Source: Sordariomycetes sp. S80-01Y | Taxonomy: Eukaryota > Ascomycota > Sordariomycetes | Length of the DNA: 64,000 nucleotides | NCBI GenBank assembly: GCA_037042185.1 | Contig: JAXQJY010000032.1 | Location: 124,001 to 188,000 of the forward strand | Reading direction: 5' to 3' | Shown: positions 21,785 through 33,729 of the stretch, piece by piece | How positions within the stretch are numbered: position 1 is the first letter of the stretch | Layout of the letters: each line of letters opens with the position of its first letter | Position numbers and translations under genes: made by a program | Notes under the pieces: model-generated | What the model was told of the DNA's origin: nothing | Database searches by the model: none | What the model saw: only the letters and a program-made list of their open reading frames with translations

Positions 21785-24505
21785 ATGACGCACACGACCG
21801 ACATTGAGATATTGCTCGGCAGCTTGACCCTTGATGAAAAGGCAAGTCTCTCCAGTGACCTGGCTGCAACTTTTTCTGCGGACATTCTCGACTTATCTCT
21901 TCCTCCAGATTTCCCTGCTGTCAGGCCAGGGCCTCTTCGAAACTCGCTCGATCCCCGGCAAAGTACCCTGTGTCAAGGTTCGAGCCCCAACAGCCTGAAT
22001 AAACTAACTCCTGGGTCTCTTCGCTAAGATTGCACGCCTTCTCCAGCTTTCAGACGGGCCCAATGGCGCGCGTGGCGCGAGTTTTGTTGGCACTGTTGCC
22101 TCCGCCTGCTTCCCGGCGGCCAGCTGTCTAGCTGCAACCTTTGACACAGGCCTCGTGCGCAGAGTCGGCGAGGCACTAGGCGAGGAGGCGCAGAGCAAGG
22201 GAGCTCGATGTCTTCTCGCGCCGACCGTGTGCATCCACCGACATCCGCTTGGCGGTCGAAACTTTGAGACCTTCAGCGAGGACGTACGTTACGGCACACC
22301 CCGACCAACTTCTTGGCCAGTGTGTTAATTAGCTGACTCTGGTGCCAGCCCCTGCTCACGGGTAAGCTTGCCTCTCAGATAGTACAAGGACTACAGTGCA
22401 AAGGCATTAGTGGTACAGTCAAACACTTTGTCGCCAACGAGCAGGAGACAGAACGGATGCGCGTAAACACGCTCATCAGTGAGCGAGCGTTACGCGAGAT
22501 ATACCTTCGCCCGTTCGAGATTGTCATCAAAGAGGCTGAGCCGTGGGCTGTCATGACGGCTTACAACATGGTCAATAACGAGCATTGCGACTCGAGCAGG
22601 TTCCTTCTCAAACAAGTTCTACGGGGCGAATGGGGTTGGGAAGGGTTGGTGTTGAGCGACTGGGGAGGTACCAACTCGTCAGCTGGCTCGGTGAACGCGG
22701 GATTGGACCTCGAGATGCCGGGTCCTCCGAGACAGCGCACCATCCCCGCCATTCTTCAAGACATTTCCGAAGGGAGTATCACGAAGGAGACCATAGATAA
22801 CCGATCTCGGGCGGTTCTTAAGTTTCTACAGCGTGTCGGGGCGTTTAAAGACCCCACGATCCCATCCGAGCAGGCAATGAACACAGAGGAGCATCGAAAC
22901 CTGATACGCGACGCAGGGGCTCGGGGTTGCGTGCTGCTGAAAAATACCGACGATACTCTGCCAATTTCAAGAGACAGGCTTTCAGGCAAGCGAGTGGCCC
23001 TTCTTGGCTTCGCGAAAACAACGCTGGCGCACGGAGGAGGCAGTGCGGCTGTCAGGGCTCACTACAAGATCAGCCCGTTTAACGCCCTACAAGAGGCAGT
23101 TGGCGACATTGCACAGCTTACCTACGCGAAAGGCGCTCATACAGAACGCTTTCTGCGTCCAGTCGCCTCCGATACAGACATTGGCGATGTCGTTGACTTG
23201 GCCGGGGAAGCAGGCTGGACGCAGCTTGCATATGAACCCGCCACGCAGAAGCTAGTCTCGACAACGCATGGCCTAGCCATATCGAACCTCTCACCATTCA
23301 ATCATGGAACGCAGGACAGAATCATCGATTTCATCTGCTACTTGACTCCAAGACAAACAGGTCCTCACTACTTTGGCATCTCTGGAGTTGGCCCGACGCA
23401 GGTGTTTGTTGACGAGAAGCTGGTCTGCGAGCAGAAAGACCACACACTAGACGCCTTGGGCTTCATCTTCGGCCTCCAAGCCGAGAATCCAGCCTCACAT
23501 TCCCTAATGGCCGGTACAGCCTATCGCCTGCGGATTAGAACTCTACCTTGTGCAGCTGGGGTGCCCGCGTCAAAGATTCTAACGGGCCGGCCTGCTTTCC
23601 GCTTGGGAATGGCTGTGGCAGCCGAGCATGATGCGGATCTTTTATCCGAGGCAGTCGATCTGGCCAAGGCTGCCGACTACGCGGTCGTTTTCACCGGCCA
23701 CACGGAGCAATGGGAGACAGAAGGCCAGGACCAAGTCTCCTTCCATTTGCCAAAGGATGGGTCGCAGGACGCCTTGGTGACAGCGGTTGCTGAAGTAAAC
23801 CCGCAGACCATCGTTGTCAACTCGACTGGCGTCCCAGTTGCCATGCCATGGCTTGACAAGGTGCCAGCTGTGGTCCAGACCTGGTTTGGCGGCCAGGAAG
23901 CTGGCAATTCGATTGCCGACATCTTGATCGGTGTGATCAATCCTGAAGGCAACTTACCAGTTACTTTTCCCAAGGCGATCAAGGATGCTCCTGCTCATGA
24001 TAACTTTCCAGGCACATATGTCAACCAAGTGCCGACAGTTGAATATAAGGAAGGCGTCTTTGTTGGATATCGGCATTTTGACCGCATTCCCAGGGACAAG
24101 GTGAATTTTGCCTTTGGACATGGTCTGTCGTATTCCACCTTTGAGTACGGCGAGCTGCAAGTCAACAGGGAGCAGGGTGACCACTTTTTGGTCAGTGTCA
24201 GTGTTACGAACGCCGGCCGACTCGCTGGGGGCACTCTCGTCCAATTGTATGCGGGATTGAGCGAGACGAACCCATCGCACCCTGTCAAAAGCCTTGTGGG
24301 ATTTTGCAAGGTCAGGCTGGAACCCGGACAGTCTCGCGTTGTAACTCTGACTGTGCCATCACGGGAGCTGGCGTATTTCGATGAGCAAGCTTGCAAGTGG
24401 GTTGTAACGGCGGGGGCCTACCTCTTTACGCTTGGTCTCAGTGCGGCTGATCCTGTGAAGACTGCCGTTGTTCTAATTGAAAACGCGCGTGAGTACGATC
24501 TGTAA
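21785..24505 (+). CDS. Intracellular GH3 beta-glucosidase with PA14 insert, 839 aa, four exons
   Basis: Exons 21785-21841, 21909-21977, 22047-22283 and 22349-24505. Intron 1 is a GC-AG intron (AAG|GCAAGT...CCAG); the others are GT-AG. Joined, the start reads LTLDEKISLLSGQGLFETRS and runs into SDGPNGARG, as in GH3 family enzymes. The nucleophile Asp is in VLSDWGG (about residue 225). GRNFETFSED and KHFVANEQE are substrate-site motifs of the barrel domain. A PA14-type insert lies around residues 410-545 (IIDFICYLTPRQTGPHYFGI), and the C-terminus has the FN3-like part (AFGHGLSYSTFEYG, then AGGTLVQLYAG). Length and layout match fungal bglI-type cytosolic beta-glucosidases. No signal peptide. It would release glucose from imported beta-glucosides or cellobiose, which fits the adjacent transporter. 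Confidence 0.93.
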
Positions 24506-25182
24506 GTCGAGTTAACTTACTAGTCCTTGTTCTCAAAAATGTACCTGAGCCTGCCTTCCAACTCGTGTCTTGCCTGCCTTGCTTAACCCGGAACAACTCA
24601 GCCTACTCCATTAGGGCCGACTGAACTGGAATTTCGTCACCTTCCCAATGTGGTATCTAGTCTAACTCAATATGTTCCACGCAACCCTTTCCGGGTTTAT
24701 TGTTGCAGTTATATATTTCAAAAAATGAGAAAGAAAAAAAAGTCAAAGTGGCTGTTCTCGGCTAGTTATTCACACATTATCTTTAAGTTAACTAGAACTT
24801 TCATTCACGTTTTTCCACCGAAGTTTACTAACTCATAAACCCGTTTACCTCACTATTATCAATGGCGACATTTTCGTTCATACGGAAAATTAAATCCAAT
24901 CAGCTTAGATTGCATGACATTTGTCAGTAGGGTGAGTCGGTATAAGCGGAGGTTTACGCTGCACACAGCGCTACTAGTGCTCTGACCAGACATAGGTGAA
25001 GTTTAGCTCGTAGAGCTATTAATCGTTGAGTTGAGCCTCGTATTGCTACTGTATCACACGGTGCCTGACCCGGAGCCGGCTTTGGCTCTGATGGTTCTTT
25101 GCTGATTTTCGACTTGATGGATGAATGCATGAAGATAAGAAGCCGATTCTTGTGCCTGAGAAAAGCGCAACAATATAAATTA
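24506..25182. other. Intergenic
   Basis: AT-rich with an A-run at about 24720-24750; no gene seen. Confidence 0.5.
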
Positions 25183-26166
25183 TTAGAAAAGGTGAATCAA
25201 GACGGCTTCGGCAACCGTTGCGATGCTCCAGGTGGCCATGCGAATAACGAGAGAGGTGTTGAGGTCGGCCCTAACGCTGGACCCAGCATCGTCGTCGCCG
25301 TCTCCGCCGCCGTCCGCATCACCGCCATTACCACTATTGTCATCATAGTCGTTATCGCTTTCGCTACTACTATCATCGCTGCTCTGGACCAGGAAAACCG
25401 CGGACATCCTGGTGTACCCAGTGTAGAGCGACGGAGCCTCTTTCACCCGATGCGGTGTTGGAAGGAGAATCCGAGTCCGTCAGGATAATGGTCGAGATGA
25501 ACTCGATGTCAGGCGATGACGTAACTGTCGGCCTGTATTCAGGTCTGGTGGTGACCTTGCCGTTGTATATGTAGGTTGCAGGAACCTCATTCTCGTACTG
25601 GGAGCAAAAGGAGTAGCAAAGGGTCGAGCTGCTGATGAACTCAACAGGGAAATTGGAGAAGCAATGCCCGTACCCCACACGGTATAAATGCTGACGGCGA
25701 TTGTTAGCAAAGCCGTGAGAGTTTCGGTTCACTGGGAGGGTTGAATTGAGATCTCTCTCTTACCTGGGGCAGTAGGCGACGACCGTCTCGCCGTGATCGA
25801 GAGCGTGCGCCATACGATGAGAAGACCCATGTGGCACTGATGAGCCGCTATCGTCTTTTACGGCGATGCCGGACAGTGAAGGCCAGGCGAATGGTAGTCC
25901 ACGAGGGTTACCGGGACCTTGATACCCTTTTAGCCGCAGAAGTATCTGTCTCATTCCTCCCCGTGCGGCAAGCAGTCTCCATACCCCGGGCCATCTGCCC
26001 AGTCCTCAAAGTCGCATATTTCACAGAAGTGGGCGGGCTGTAGGAATTCCGTAGGCGCCACGCCCTGATTGCAAACCGCTGTACTGCATGATTCCGCGGC
26101 CATCAATGTCGTAGTGAGAGGACCGAGGTTGAAGAACTTGAATTTGTTCAAGGTCGAAGTAGGCAT
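25183..26166 (-). pseudogene. Relic of a fungal NLGPLTTTF-type extracellular, membrane-anchored protein
   Basis: The start (MPTSTLNKFKFFNLGPLTTT, ATG at 26164-26166) matches the N-terminus of a common fungal family of surface-type proteins. Later pieces of that family follow in order: DYHSPGLHCPA, then HGETVVAYCP ending at a GT donor near 25763, then GHCFSNFPVEFISS, YIYNGKVTT, a Ser/Asp/Gly-rich acidic linker (DNSGNGGDADGGGDGDDD) and a weakly hydrophobic C-terminus. The pieces are in different frames and stops lie between them (for example after GDCLPHGEE), so I read it as a decayed gene. The role of the family is unknown. The family resemblance is strong at the N-terminus and weaker towards the end. 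Confidence 0.5.
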
Positions 26167-26687
26167 ATTGATCAAGTGCAGGTCGAAACAGCTGCTGGAA
26201 ATGACTATGAGTGGCGGCAGAGCCTAGAGGCACCGCCGAAAGGGGTTGTGCAGAAAGCGAGGCACATAGCGGACAAAATGCAAACGGACGCTAGCCCAAA
26301 TGCAGAGCGCCTAAAAGTAGCCAACAGACCACAAATTAGGCCGTACTATGCAGACCGCTGCTTCAAGTAAGGCCTAAACTGTTCTGGGGGAAGTCATGAT
26401 GTGGTGCTGACAGGACACAGCCCCACTTTATTACGGACATCTGGAGTTTCATGCTTGCCGCTATGGCAAAGATATCTCCCGAGAGAGCCGTGATAACACC
26501 GCTACGCTTAACTCCCGCGGGCAGGGACTTCTTATGCCTCAGTACCCTGTCTTTATCTTACTCCACGACTCTTTCCCCGCCAGCGAAGGCGTGCATAGTA
26601 TCAAGTCAGTGACGCGGATTTAGGATAGAGCTGGAGTTTGACCACATATCCCGTGTGCCTACTGTTCTTTGCGTTGAACAACTCTTG

Positions 26688-27070
26688 TCAACCACCCTTA
26701 GCCCTCTTTCCAAACTGTCCCCCTTCCCTCGTGGATGTAATTTCCTGATCTGGGAGGCCGTTATCGACATCCTCCTTGCGGCAGAGCTTGCGAAGCATCT
26801 TCAAGGCATCTTCGTAGCGATCGTTGAAGACCGTCCAGCGAGGAGAATCAATTGTGAACCAAACAAGAGAGAAAAGCAGCGTCGCAGGAGCAGCCTGGAG
26901 AGCCATGGCGATTTGCCAGACGGAGTCGTCGGTTTTCTTGGACACTGACTCGTTGATAATGCCGGCAATCGGGGAGGCCATGGTCAGGCAGAGCTGGATG
27001 GAGCTGACGAAGAGTCCTCGCAGGGAGCCTGGGCGATCCCGTACTGGTAAGCCGGTACTATCTGAACTTG
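26688..27070 (-). pseudogene. Fragment of an MFS sugar or quinate-type transporter
   Basis: About 120 codons remain: RPGSLRGLFVSSIQLCLTMA, then SVWQIAMALQAAPATLLFS, then FTIDSPRWTVFNDRYEDALKM. This is the TM4-TM6 region of a sugar porter with a DSPRW motif in the place of PESPRW. Nothing recognisable continues on either side apart from a few codons upstream in another frame. It is not a piece of the intact transporter at 19-21 kb, whose sequence differs here. Confidence 0.6.
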
Positions 27071-30000
27071 ACTTAGCGTAAAGATTCAATACAATATGTT
27101 ACGGCCAATGTGGAGATGCATTTTGAAACAAGCCGACGACGGTACAGACCACCACTTGCGCGAAATGATAGGGCTTTCCGTAATGATCTAAATTGGGATG
27201 GTACATGTAAATGCTGTTTGCGTATATCGATGGTACAGTAAGCCTAAGGGATTATCTAAGTAGTTGCGATACGAGCCTCAGCGCCTATAGGCTACTGGGA
27301 ACCCCGATGTCTTTGAAGATGCCCAAAACTAGCTATGACGTTTCAATGTACCTTTACTGGTGATGTGTGGTAGCCGCATTCTTACACGGATCAGCGCTCA
27401 TGGATATCTCACAGTATGCCAGATGACAAAGTTCTTGTCTCGGGAGGTTGATCAAAGTCACTGTGCCTATTATTTGATGTACCGCATCACTCGGAACTGA
27501 TGACCTTTTGAGGGATTCCGTTTGCCGTCACTTTCATGAAAAAGCCAGCCTCATCCAGGCACTCTCTCAAACACTTATATGGAATGTTCTCCGCACTGGA
27601 AGAGCTTTCCTTGAGCCCCACGGCAACGTAAAAAGCACTGACCAGGCCAAGGTGTTAAGTTTATGCTCCGTGGGAACCAGTCCGAAGCCCAGGGATGAGG
27701 CAGAAGGCGCGACAGGGGTTAATACGGTTACTGACCTCAGTGTGGGGCGAGGTGTTCTCGCAGGCAAGGCAGCTTTCGCTCAGGCGACTTCGTCCGTCTT
27801 TATTTTCTGTGCTAAACTTGCTTTTGGGAGCTTCTTCTTCAGCTGGAGCCTACTCTCTCCTCTCGCTCTCATACGAGATATAACACGATACTAACCAGAT
27901 CCCTGGTGACCGTGCCTCGTTTGGTGGTGTCAGGGGATGGACCTCTTTCTCAGGAAATTTGCTGAATGAGATGAGGGCCGTGACGCCTATGTGCGGAGCA
28001 GCAGCCTAAAAGTCCTCATGCACAGCATCCTCCTGATCGGCAAGTTCCTTGGTACCGTCATCATGAACCCATCATCGAGAAGATCGGTCACAAGTTTGCC
28101 ATACCCAGTCCCTGCTGTGTGCAGATCGTCGGTCCCATCAGTGTTGGTCCAATCTGGTACCGTGAACGTTTCTACTACCTCCCAAGTTCAGGTCACCAGT
28201 GGTTCATTCGGTATTCTCGAGTCTCGCTCGAGTTCCACCTATGCTCCGAGTTTTCTAGAGGCGACGGCGCCATTAGGTGCCTCTAACGCAGTAACGAATC
28301 AAAGTACGAAGGAGTACCCCTCTGTAGAATATAGAGGCTTTTGTGGGATACAGAAGTTTAAAGAGCAATAGGAAAGGGGGGAGAACGAAACATGAACTTA
28401 TCTTGTCCTCGAAGGGAAAGACTGTGCCTCGAATCGCATCGAGACAGGCAGCCAACAGCACCGTGACGGGTAGCATCACAATCGTAACTGCACCGGGGTT
28501 GTACGCGTTACCGTGCAAAAAGATGTTAAGGCGCAGTTGGCCGGCCCTGGTCGTCGGTACCGTGGGTTGATCCAGCCCACCTACTTCGGACTCGGTGGCA
28601 CATCCAATGATCCATGCCTGCCCTGTACTGTAACAGATTTGGATCTGATCTAAGACATGCAGATAGGCCCTATGGCGCGCGCGACTGACTTTGAGTTTTC
28701 TTCTTCTTCTCTCCCGTGGTGCAACATGCCTCACGGTTCGGTCAAGGCATATCCGAATCTCCACGCGACTGACGGCCGTTAATGAGTCCACCGAGGAAGA
28801 GAAATCGCCGGGTGGACATAGCTATAGGGAACTGTCCCGAGCATCTGAGGTCCTGTCTGGCGGCGCTCCTACCCGGAGGGCGTGCGACGACCCTAGAGGC
28901 AGCAGGCACTGCGGGACCTCTGGGCACACGTCACGACGTGGCACGACAGGGCCAGGCGAGCTCAACACGGGACATGGGTTGCAGATGGCAGTCTGCGGTG
29001 GACAGAACCGCACGGCGCTCTTGACGCCGACTAGTCTGGCCGAGCAGGACGGGCGGACTATATCTTAGCTATGAAGGTGTCATCAAGTCAGTTGCAGGTA
29101 CTTCACTCCGTGGTGGGCCGTTCAGGTGATGATGGTGTAGCTTTCTCTAGCTTCAATACGGCATGTAACTTGCAAAACCCTCTAGATCAACGCAGTGCAA
29201 GTCGGGATTTAAAGTAGACACCACCGCGGCAAGATGACCCGATGCATAATGCCTAGCCGCTTTTCTCCCATGTCGGCTCTGCAAGCACTGGCAACCAACT
29301 ACCACTCGGTGCATTCTCTGCACGGCAACCTGGGGCCGACGTGATGGCTGTGCTCTGCATCCTCTCTACTGTGCGTAAATGTTGGCTTCAATCGGAGCGG
29401 TACATCGGAGGCACTTGAAAACTTGGCCCGCGGGCATGGATTAGACTGGCACGCCCATGGGTGGTCTTCGTTACTTGCATATTTGGGTGTGTAATTTGAC
29501 AAGGGATGAATTGAGTGCTAGGCTACTGTCTGTCTACCAACTCAGATGGATTAAAGACTTCAATCAACAAACACGTCTCGATCAGGCCACTCGTCACAAT
29601 AGTCACCTGGTTCCCCCTCCAGGGCCTTCTCGGCCGGTCCCCAGCCAACCTAGTTCGGATATCCAATAGACCCTGCATGCGGAGCAGCAACCATCAGAAG
29701 CTGCGATGAAGAAGATGCCTTCCATCTACGCGTCAAATTTTGCGTACGACGGCCTCTAGTCTAGGTGCGCGCACGCAATGCTGATCATCTGCCTTAGCAG
29801 GGCCGTTTTCACGGTTGGCACATATGTATACGGGCTCTCGGAGCTGTGGGGTGGCGTCCAAAGGACGCTGACCGAGTTAAGGCACATATGCATCTTGATG
29901 TCGTGATACCTGCAAAAGCTCGAGTGATCGCTGCATTATCAGATGGTGGTGCATGGGAGGCAGTGCAGACTGTGTCGAGGGAATAAGGTTTCCAAGACGC

Positions 30001-30322
30001 CTTCTAGCTTCGCTAGGCCCTACAGTGCTAAAGCGCTAGAAGGACAGAGCAAGGGTGGAAGCGTCTCTCCAGGGTTATTATCTCAACATAAGGCGAAGTG
30101 CAGGAGCGAGTGAGGCCCGCCGTAGTCCCGGCGTGACCCGCCGTTTGTCAAGAGGAAGTGGTCTGGCTGTGGTCATGCGCAGGCCGTACACTAATCCGCG
30201 GGAGATGTAAGGCTTGAGATTGTTGAGCATTTGATCGGGACTGATGGCATAGAAAGGATGGAATAGCGTGAAATGATGAGAGTAAATCTTCGTAGAAGTA
30301 ACATGGATGAAGTTAGATGATA
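27071..30322. other. Intergenic, 3.2 kb
   Basis: Several frames of 60-170 codons overlap on both strands (27508-27894, 28273-28791, 28691-29068), but none shows a motif, a splice pattern or a clear codon signal. No RNA gene seen. Probably decayed sequence. Confidence 0.45.
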
Positions 30323-32026
30323 TTATGGACCAGGTTGCTTTGCTAAATCGACAGCGACATGCCAGTCCAAATGCTGTAGCACGAGAGAGGCTTCCAAGTC
30401 TTCGGAACACAGCGGACATGTGTAAGCAGTGTCCTGTTTGGGCACGTGAGCATGAGAAGAGTCTGCAAAGTGCAATGAAGATTCCCCGACCTCCATGACC
30501 TTGGCCACAGACTTGACGTTGGGCGAGTTGGGCGTTTCTTCAGATTCAGTCCACGAGCGCTTTCTCGAACGGCTCGAGGGCGCCGCACTCAGAAATGAAG
30601 TGATGCGCTGATTTCTGACCGGCACATCGACAAAGTTTGAGACGCTCATCGACAAAGCCTGACACGGCCATGTGGGCAAAGCGTCCGCGGAAATTTGACG
30701 CAGAAGCCCAACAGCAAGCTGCAGTAGCAAGTGTTCGTTAAAGTCGGACACCTTTGGAATAGTTGTCTGTCTAGATCGTGTTGGGCCGAAGCGTCCTTTG
30801 ATGTGATGGTGCAGCGCAAGGGTTGTCGGGCGGCGATGGCGTTCGCTTTCTTCGTCTAGGTCGTTGATACGACCGATCAGATCAGCGCTGAAGATCCTTA
30901 GCCACGCCATCGCTTGATTCTCGTCGCGGACTGGTGGAGTGAACGTTTTTGCAGTCAGCATAGACTGCAAGTCTGTTCGCTGAACCACTTCACTCGTCTC
31001 ATGCCCTCGAATGACTTTAAACAGCCATGACCCTGGCTGCTCGCCCAGACTTTTGACCATGGCCTCGAGTGAAATTTGCAAGAGATCCTTGATATGATCA
31101 GAGCCAAAAGCTTTTAAGACCTTGTCTCCCAGCTTCCCCCCCAGTCCACGTATCTTGTTGATGCGAAGAGGTAGCAAAACATCCTGGACTTCCTCGTCGT
31201 GGACGACTGTCTGCCCGTTTGGCTTGTTCAACCCGGCTGCAATCTTTGCAACAGTCTTGTTGTGGGCAATTCCGGCTGAGCAAGTAAGTCCTAATTCCTC
31301 CCATATGACTTGACGAAGGTTGCGCACAATCTCGGCGCCGATGCTCAGGACCACACTGTTCCAGTCTCTATGGCCCTGGGGATGATGCTTATTTCTTTTG
31401 TCAAGCTGACCTTCTTGCAGATCGACTAGATCGTCCGGGGGCAGGGGCAGTGGCGAATCGAGGTTGTCCGTGCTGTCATGTGTGAGATTCGGGAATCTCT
31501 GCAGCAGAATGGAATGTACCTGAGCCGACAGGTCCAAAAAGACTTCGTCAACGCTTGCCTTCTCGACCTTTTGCAACGGGATCTTGGGCAAGGTGGCTTT
31601 GACTAGACGCAAGCTCTTTCGCGAGACTAAGCGATACGGATCCAGGGCAGCCTTGTCAGAGGCCATGAACTTTTTCACGTCTGACCGATAGGCCCAGGTT
31701 GAGCATCCCTCTCTCCAAGTAGCAACATGTGGCAGCGCAACACGTGGGCATAACTTGATCACATCGTCGACATGCGCGCCTCGCTTGATCCCCTGCTCTC
31801 TAGCTGGGTAGTTGACAGCAATGACAGCGTTCCATTGCTGTACCGCCAGAGGCTGCGATGGAGGTAGTCCGAGACGTAGTGTCTCGCACTGGGCGTAGAA
31901 TGCATCGTAGTCTACGAGTGCAATCACGCGTAGTGGGCTTGAAGGAGAGTAGTGGCTGAGCGAGCGCAAGTGCTTGCCCGTGAACTGTGATGTTTGGTGA
32001 ACGGATTCCAGCAAGGGAGACGACAT
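30323..32026 (-). CDS. rad30: DNA polymerase eta (Y-family translesion polymerase), 567 aa
   Basis: Single exon from the ATG at 32024-32026 (MSSPLLESVHQ). Palm motifs: VIALVDYDAFYAQCE (first metal-binding Asp and the Phe-Tyr steric gate), then KVEKASVDEVFLDLS (second Asp-Glu pair). AVNYPAREQGIKRG is the fingers segment. SAGIAHNKTVAKIAAGLNKPN and LLPLRINKIRGLGGKLGDKVL are the thumb HhH region, followed by the little-finger domain. The C-terminus has a UBZ3-type zinc finger (YTCPLCSEDLEASLVLQHLDWH), which binds ubiquitinated PCNA in known eta enzymes. The enzyme copies past UV photoproducts. The set of motifs is complete and the gene looks intact; it is one of the few core genes in this window. 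A C-terminal PIP box is not obvious. Confidence 0.92.
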   Translation of the reverse strand: MSSPLLESVHQTSQFTGKHLRSLSHYSPSSPLRVIALVDYDAFYAQCETLRLGLPPSQPLAVQQWNAVIAVNYPAREQGIKRGAHVDDVIKLCPRVALPHVATWREGCSTWAYRSDVKKFMASDKAALDPYRLVSRKSLRLVKATLPKIPLQKVEKASVDEVFLDLSAQVHSILLQRFPNLTHDSTDNLDSPLPLPPDDLVDLQEGQLDKRNKHHPQGHRDWNSVVLSIGAEIVRNLRQVIWEELGLTCSAGIAHNKTVAKIAAGLNKPNGQTVVHDEEVQDVLLPLRINKIRGLGGKLGDKVLKAFGSDHIKDLLQISLEAMVKSLGEQPGSWLFKVIRGHETSEVVQRTDLQSMLTAKTFTPPVRDENQAMAWLRIFSADLIGRINDLDEESERHRRPTTLALHHHIKGRFGPTRSRQTTIPKVSDFNEHLLLQLAVGLLRQISADALPTWPCQALSMSVSNFVDVPVRNQRITSFLSAAPSSRSRKRSWTESEETPNSPNVKSVAKVMEVGESSLHFADSSHAHVPKQDTAYTCPLCSEDLEASLVLQHLDWHVAVDLAKQPGP

Positions 32027-32322
32027 GGCGAACAATCAAAGGTTATGAAGCCAGCGAATGCATCAACTGGGTGACTCGTCAACAACCATAGCCGCACTGC
32101 GTGCGTGTGAATGGAGTCTTGCACGGGCAGTGGCTTACCAAAAGTTCACGGTCGACGAAGATGATTCCAAACGCTAAGACACGTGCTCACGTCATTATCC
32201 GCCCTTTGCACGCACGACTTGCAACGCCGAGTGCATGCAAGTGACTCTGGGTACCCCACTGGCTACAGGGTAGGAAGAATAATAAAGGGACCAGTCTACT
32301 CAAAAAACGCCAACCCCGTAGT

Positions 32323-32928
32323 ACTGCCGTGGTGCGTGCCCCGCATGTGAGCATCGCGAAGCCAACCGACGAGGCCATCGAGAAGCACGATGTGATCAAG
32401 CCTGGCGCAGCTTGCGTCTGTGTAGACGCAAGCTGCATCCATGGCTACCTTGGGGCCGCTGCGGTGGCGCCTACGCTCCAGATGGAAGGCATCAATCAGC
32501 ACGACACGCATGCAGCATGTGGGCCCTGCCCACGGCCACGGCAGTCTGTGCAGCCGAGCTGAGAGGAATCGTCCTCGCTCTGGATATCATGTCCGATGTT
32601 CATTCTACCAGCGAGTGGCCGGGCATGTCTGCCATGTTTACCGACAACCAAGCCACCGTCCAGGCGATCCGTAACCCCAAATGTCCGTCGGGATAGTATA
32701 TCCTTATCGAAGCCATCGGAAGATTGGATGAACTACATATGGCCAGGGATGGGGCGTGCAGTTCCACGGGATTCCGGCTCACGTGGGAGTCCCCGGCAAC
32801 GAGGCAGCGGATCGAGCTGCCAAGGGAAGCCACCGGAATCGACTTCCTCAGACGACTTGAAAATCCTCATGGTGACCACCAGAACAACAATTCAAACCCA
32901 CGTCGGAACACATAGAGCGACTAGCTCG
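32323..32928 (+). mobile_element. Tad-type LINE fragment, RNase H region
   Basis: Pieces of the ORF2 RNase H domain are found in order but in different frames: [17 protein letters not shown], then [20 protein letters not shown], then [18 protein letters not shown], then [20 protein letters not shown], then a decayed [16 protein letters not shown]-like part near 32770-32830. This is the C-terminal end of a Tad1-clade non-LTR retrotransposon. The reverse transcriptase and endonuclease parts are absent, so it is a short, old, frameshifted 3' piece. It ends against a piece of the dispersed repeat. Confidence 0.75.
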
Positions 32929-33080
32929 GTGGTCACAGATGGGTTGAACTGGTTGTTCAATTCAAGCGAGTGTGGCGGGCCGCGAGGCGATGGTAGCCCG
33001 CGGTCACCACACGTGACTGTGGATGACTAAGGTGCCAGCCGGCTGGATCGTCCCAGATACATGGCCTACCCTGCACCCAG
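32929..33080 (-). repeat. Dispersed repeat, partial copy D (minus orientation)
   Basis: Matches the reverse complement of the family from its GTGACCACC part to GGTGCAGGGTA; both ends are missing. It sits between the LINE piece and the kinase relic. Confidence 0.75.
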
Positions 33081-33086
33081 CAATCA

Positions 33087-33487
33087 CGCCCTTTTTGTCA
33101 CTCGCAAGCTCCTCCGTGTCCGCATAATTCCACCTCTCAAAACGTCGGACAACCCTGTTGGGGTGCGGCCCGTTGCAGTGAATTGCGTATCCATAGCAGG
33201 ACCCAGAAAAACGACTCAAGATCGCGCATGAAGGATTGCTTCTCACCCGTAAGTGCCCCGATTGCCAGAAAAGCTCTTGTGCCAGTCTTTCCCTGCGCCC
33301 CCAAAGTGGCTTTTCGTTGTTCCTTGAGAGCAAGATCAAGATCAATCAAACAGGAACGACAAGAACCGTTATCGGAATCCTCGTTGATCATGATGTTATC
33401 GATTGAAATGTCTCGACGAAGCAGGCCAGCTCTGTGCAATGATTCGTGTCCTTCAGGTATCTTGACCGGAAGACAAACTTCTAGCAT
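33087..33487 (-). pseudogene. FunK1-type protein kinase relic
   Basis: Reads ESLHRAGLLRRDISIDNIMI (catalytic loop, R-R-D in place of H-R-D), then SCLIDLDLAL (DLD in the DFG position), then KTGTRAFLAIGALTGEKQS and DLESFFWVLLWI, followed in a second frame by HCNGPHPNRVVRRFERWNYA. This series is the C-lobe of the fungal FunK1 kinase family. A frameshift separates the two parts (near 33190), and the gene is cut off by the repeat copy at 33080. The N-lobe is missing. Confidence 0.75.
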
Positions 33488-33729
33488 CTAGAAAGCAGCT
33501 GTTGAAGATGAAGGCTAAGTGGCATAATGATTTGTACAGTGGCTTTGTCTCAAATACTGCCAGCCAGGGCAGATACTGGATCAGATGTCGAAGAAACCAC
33601 TCGTACTTCTGAACCCTCAATTTCCACAGCAAAAGATTTTTCCTGCGCGGAAACGCCGGTTAACTGATAGCAACGCGTGATAGGCTCCTAGGGCGTTTGC
33701 TACTAATGGATTAAGAAACCCCCACATGA

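Noticed and set aside
28273-29068. Overlapping frames of 60-170 codons on both strands
   Set aside because: No recognisable motif, no consistent strand, no splice pattern; likely chance in GC-rich sequence.
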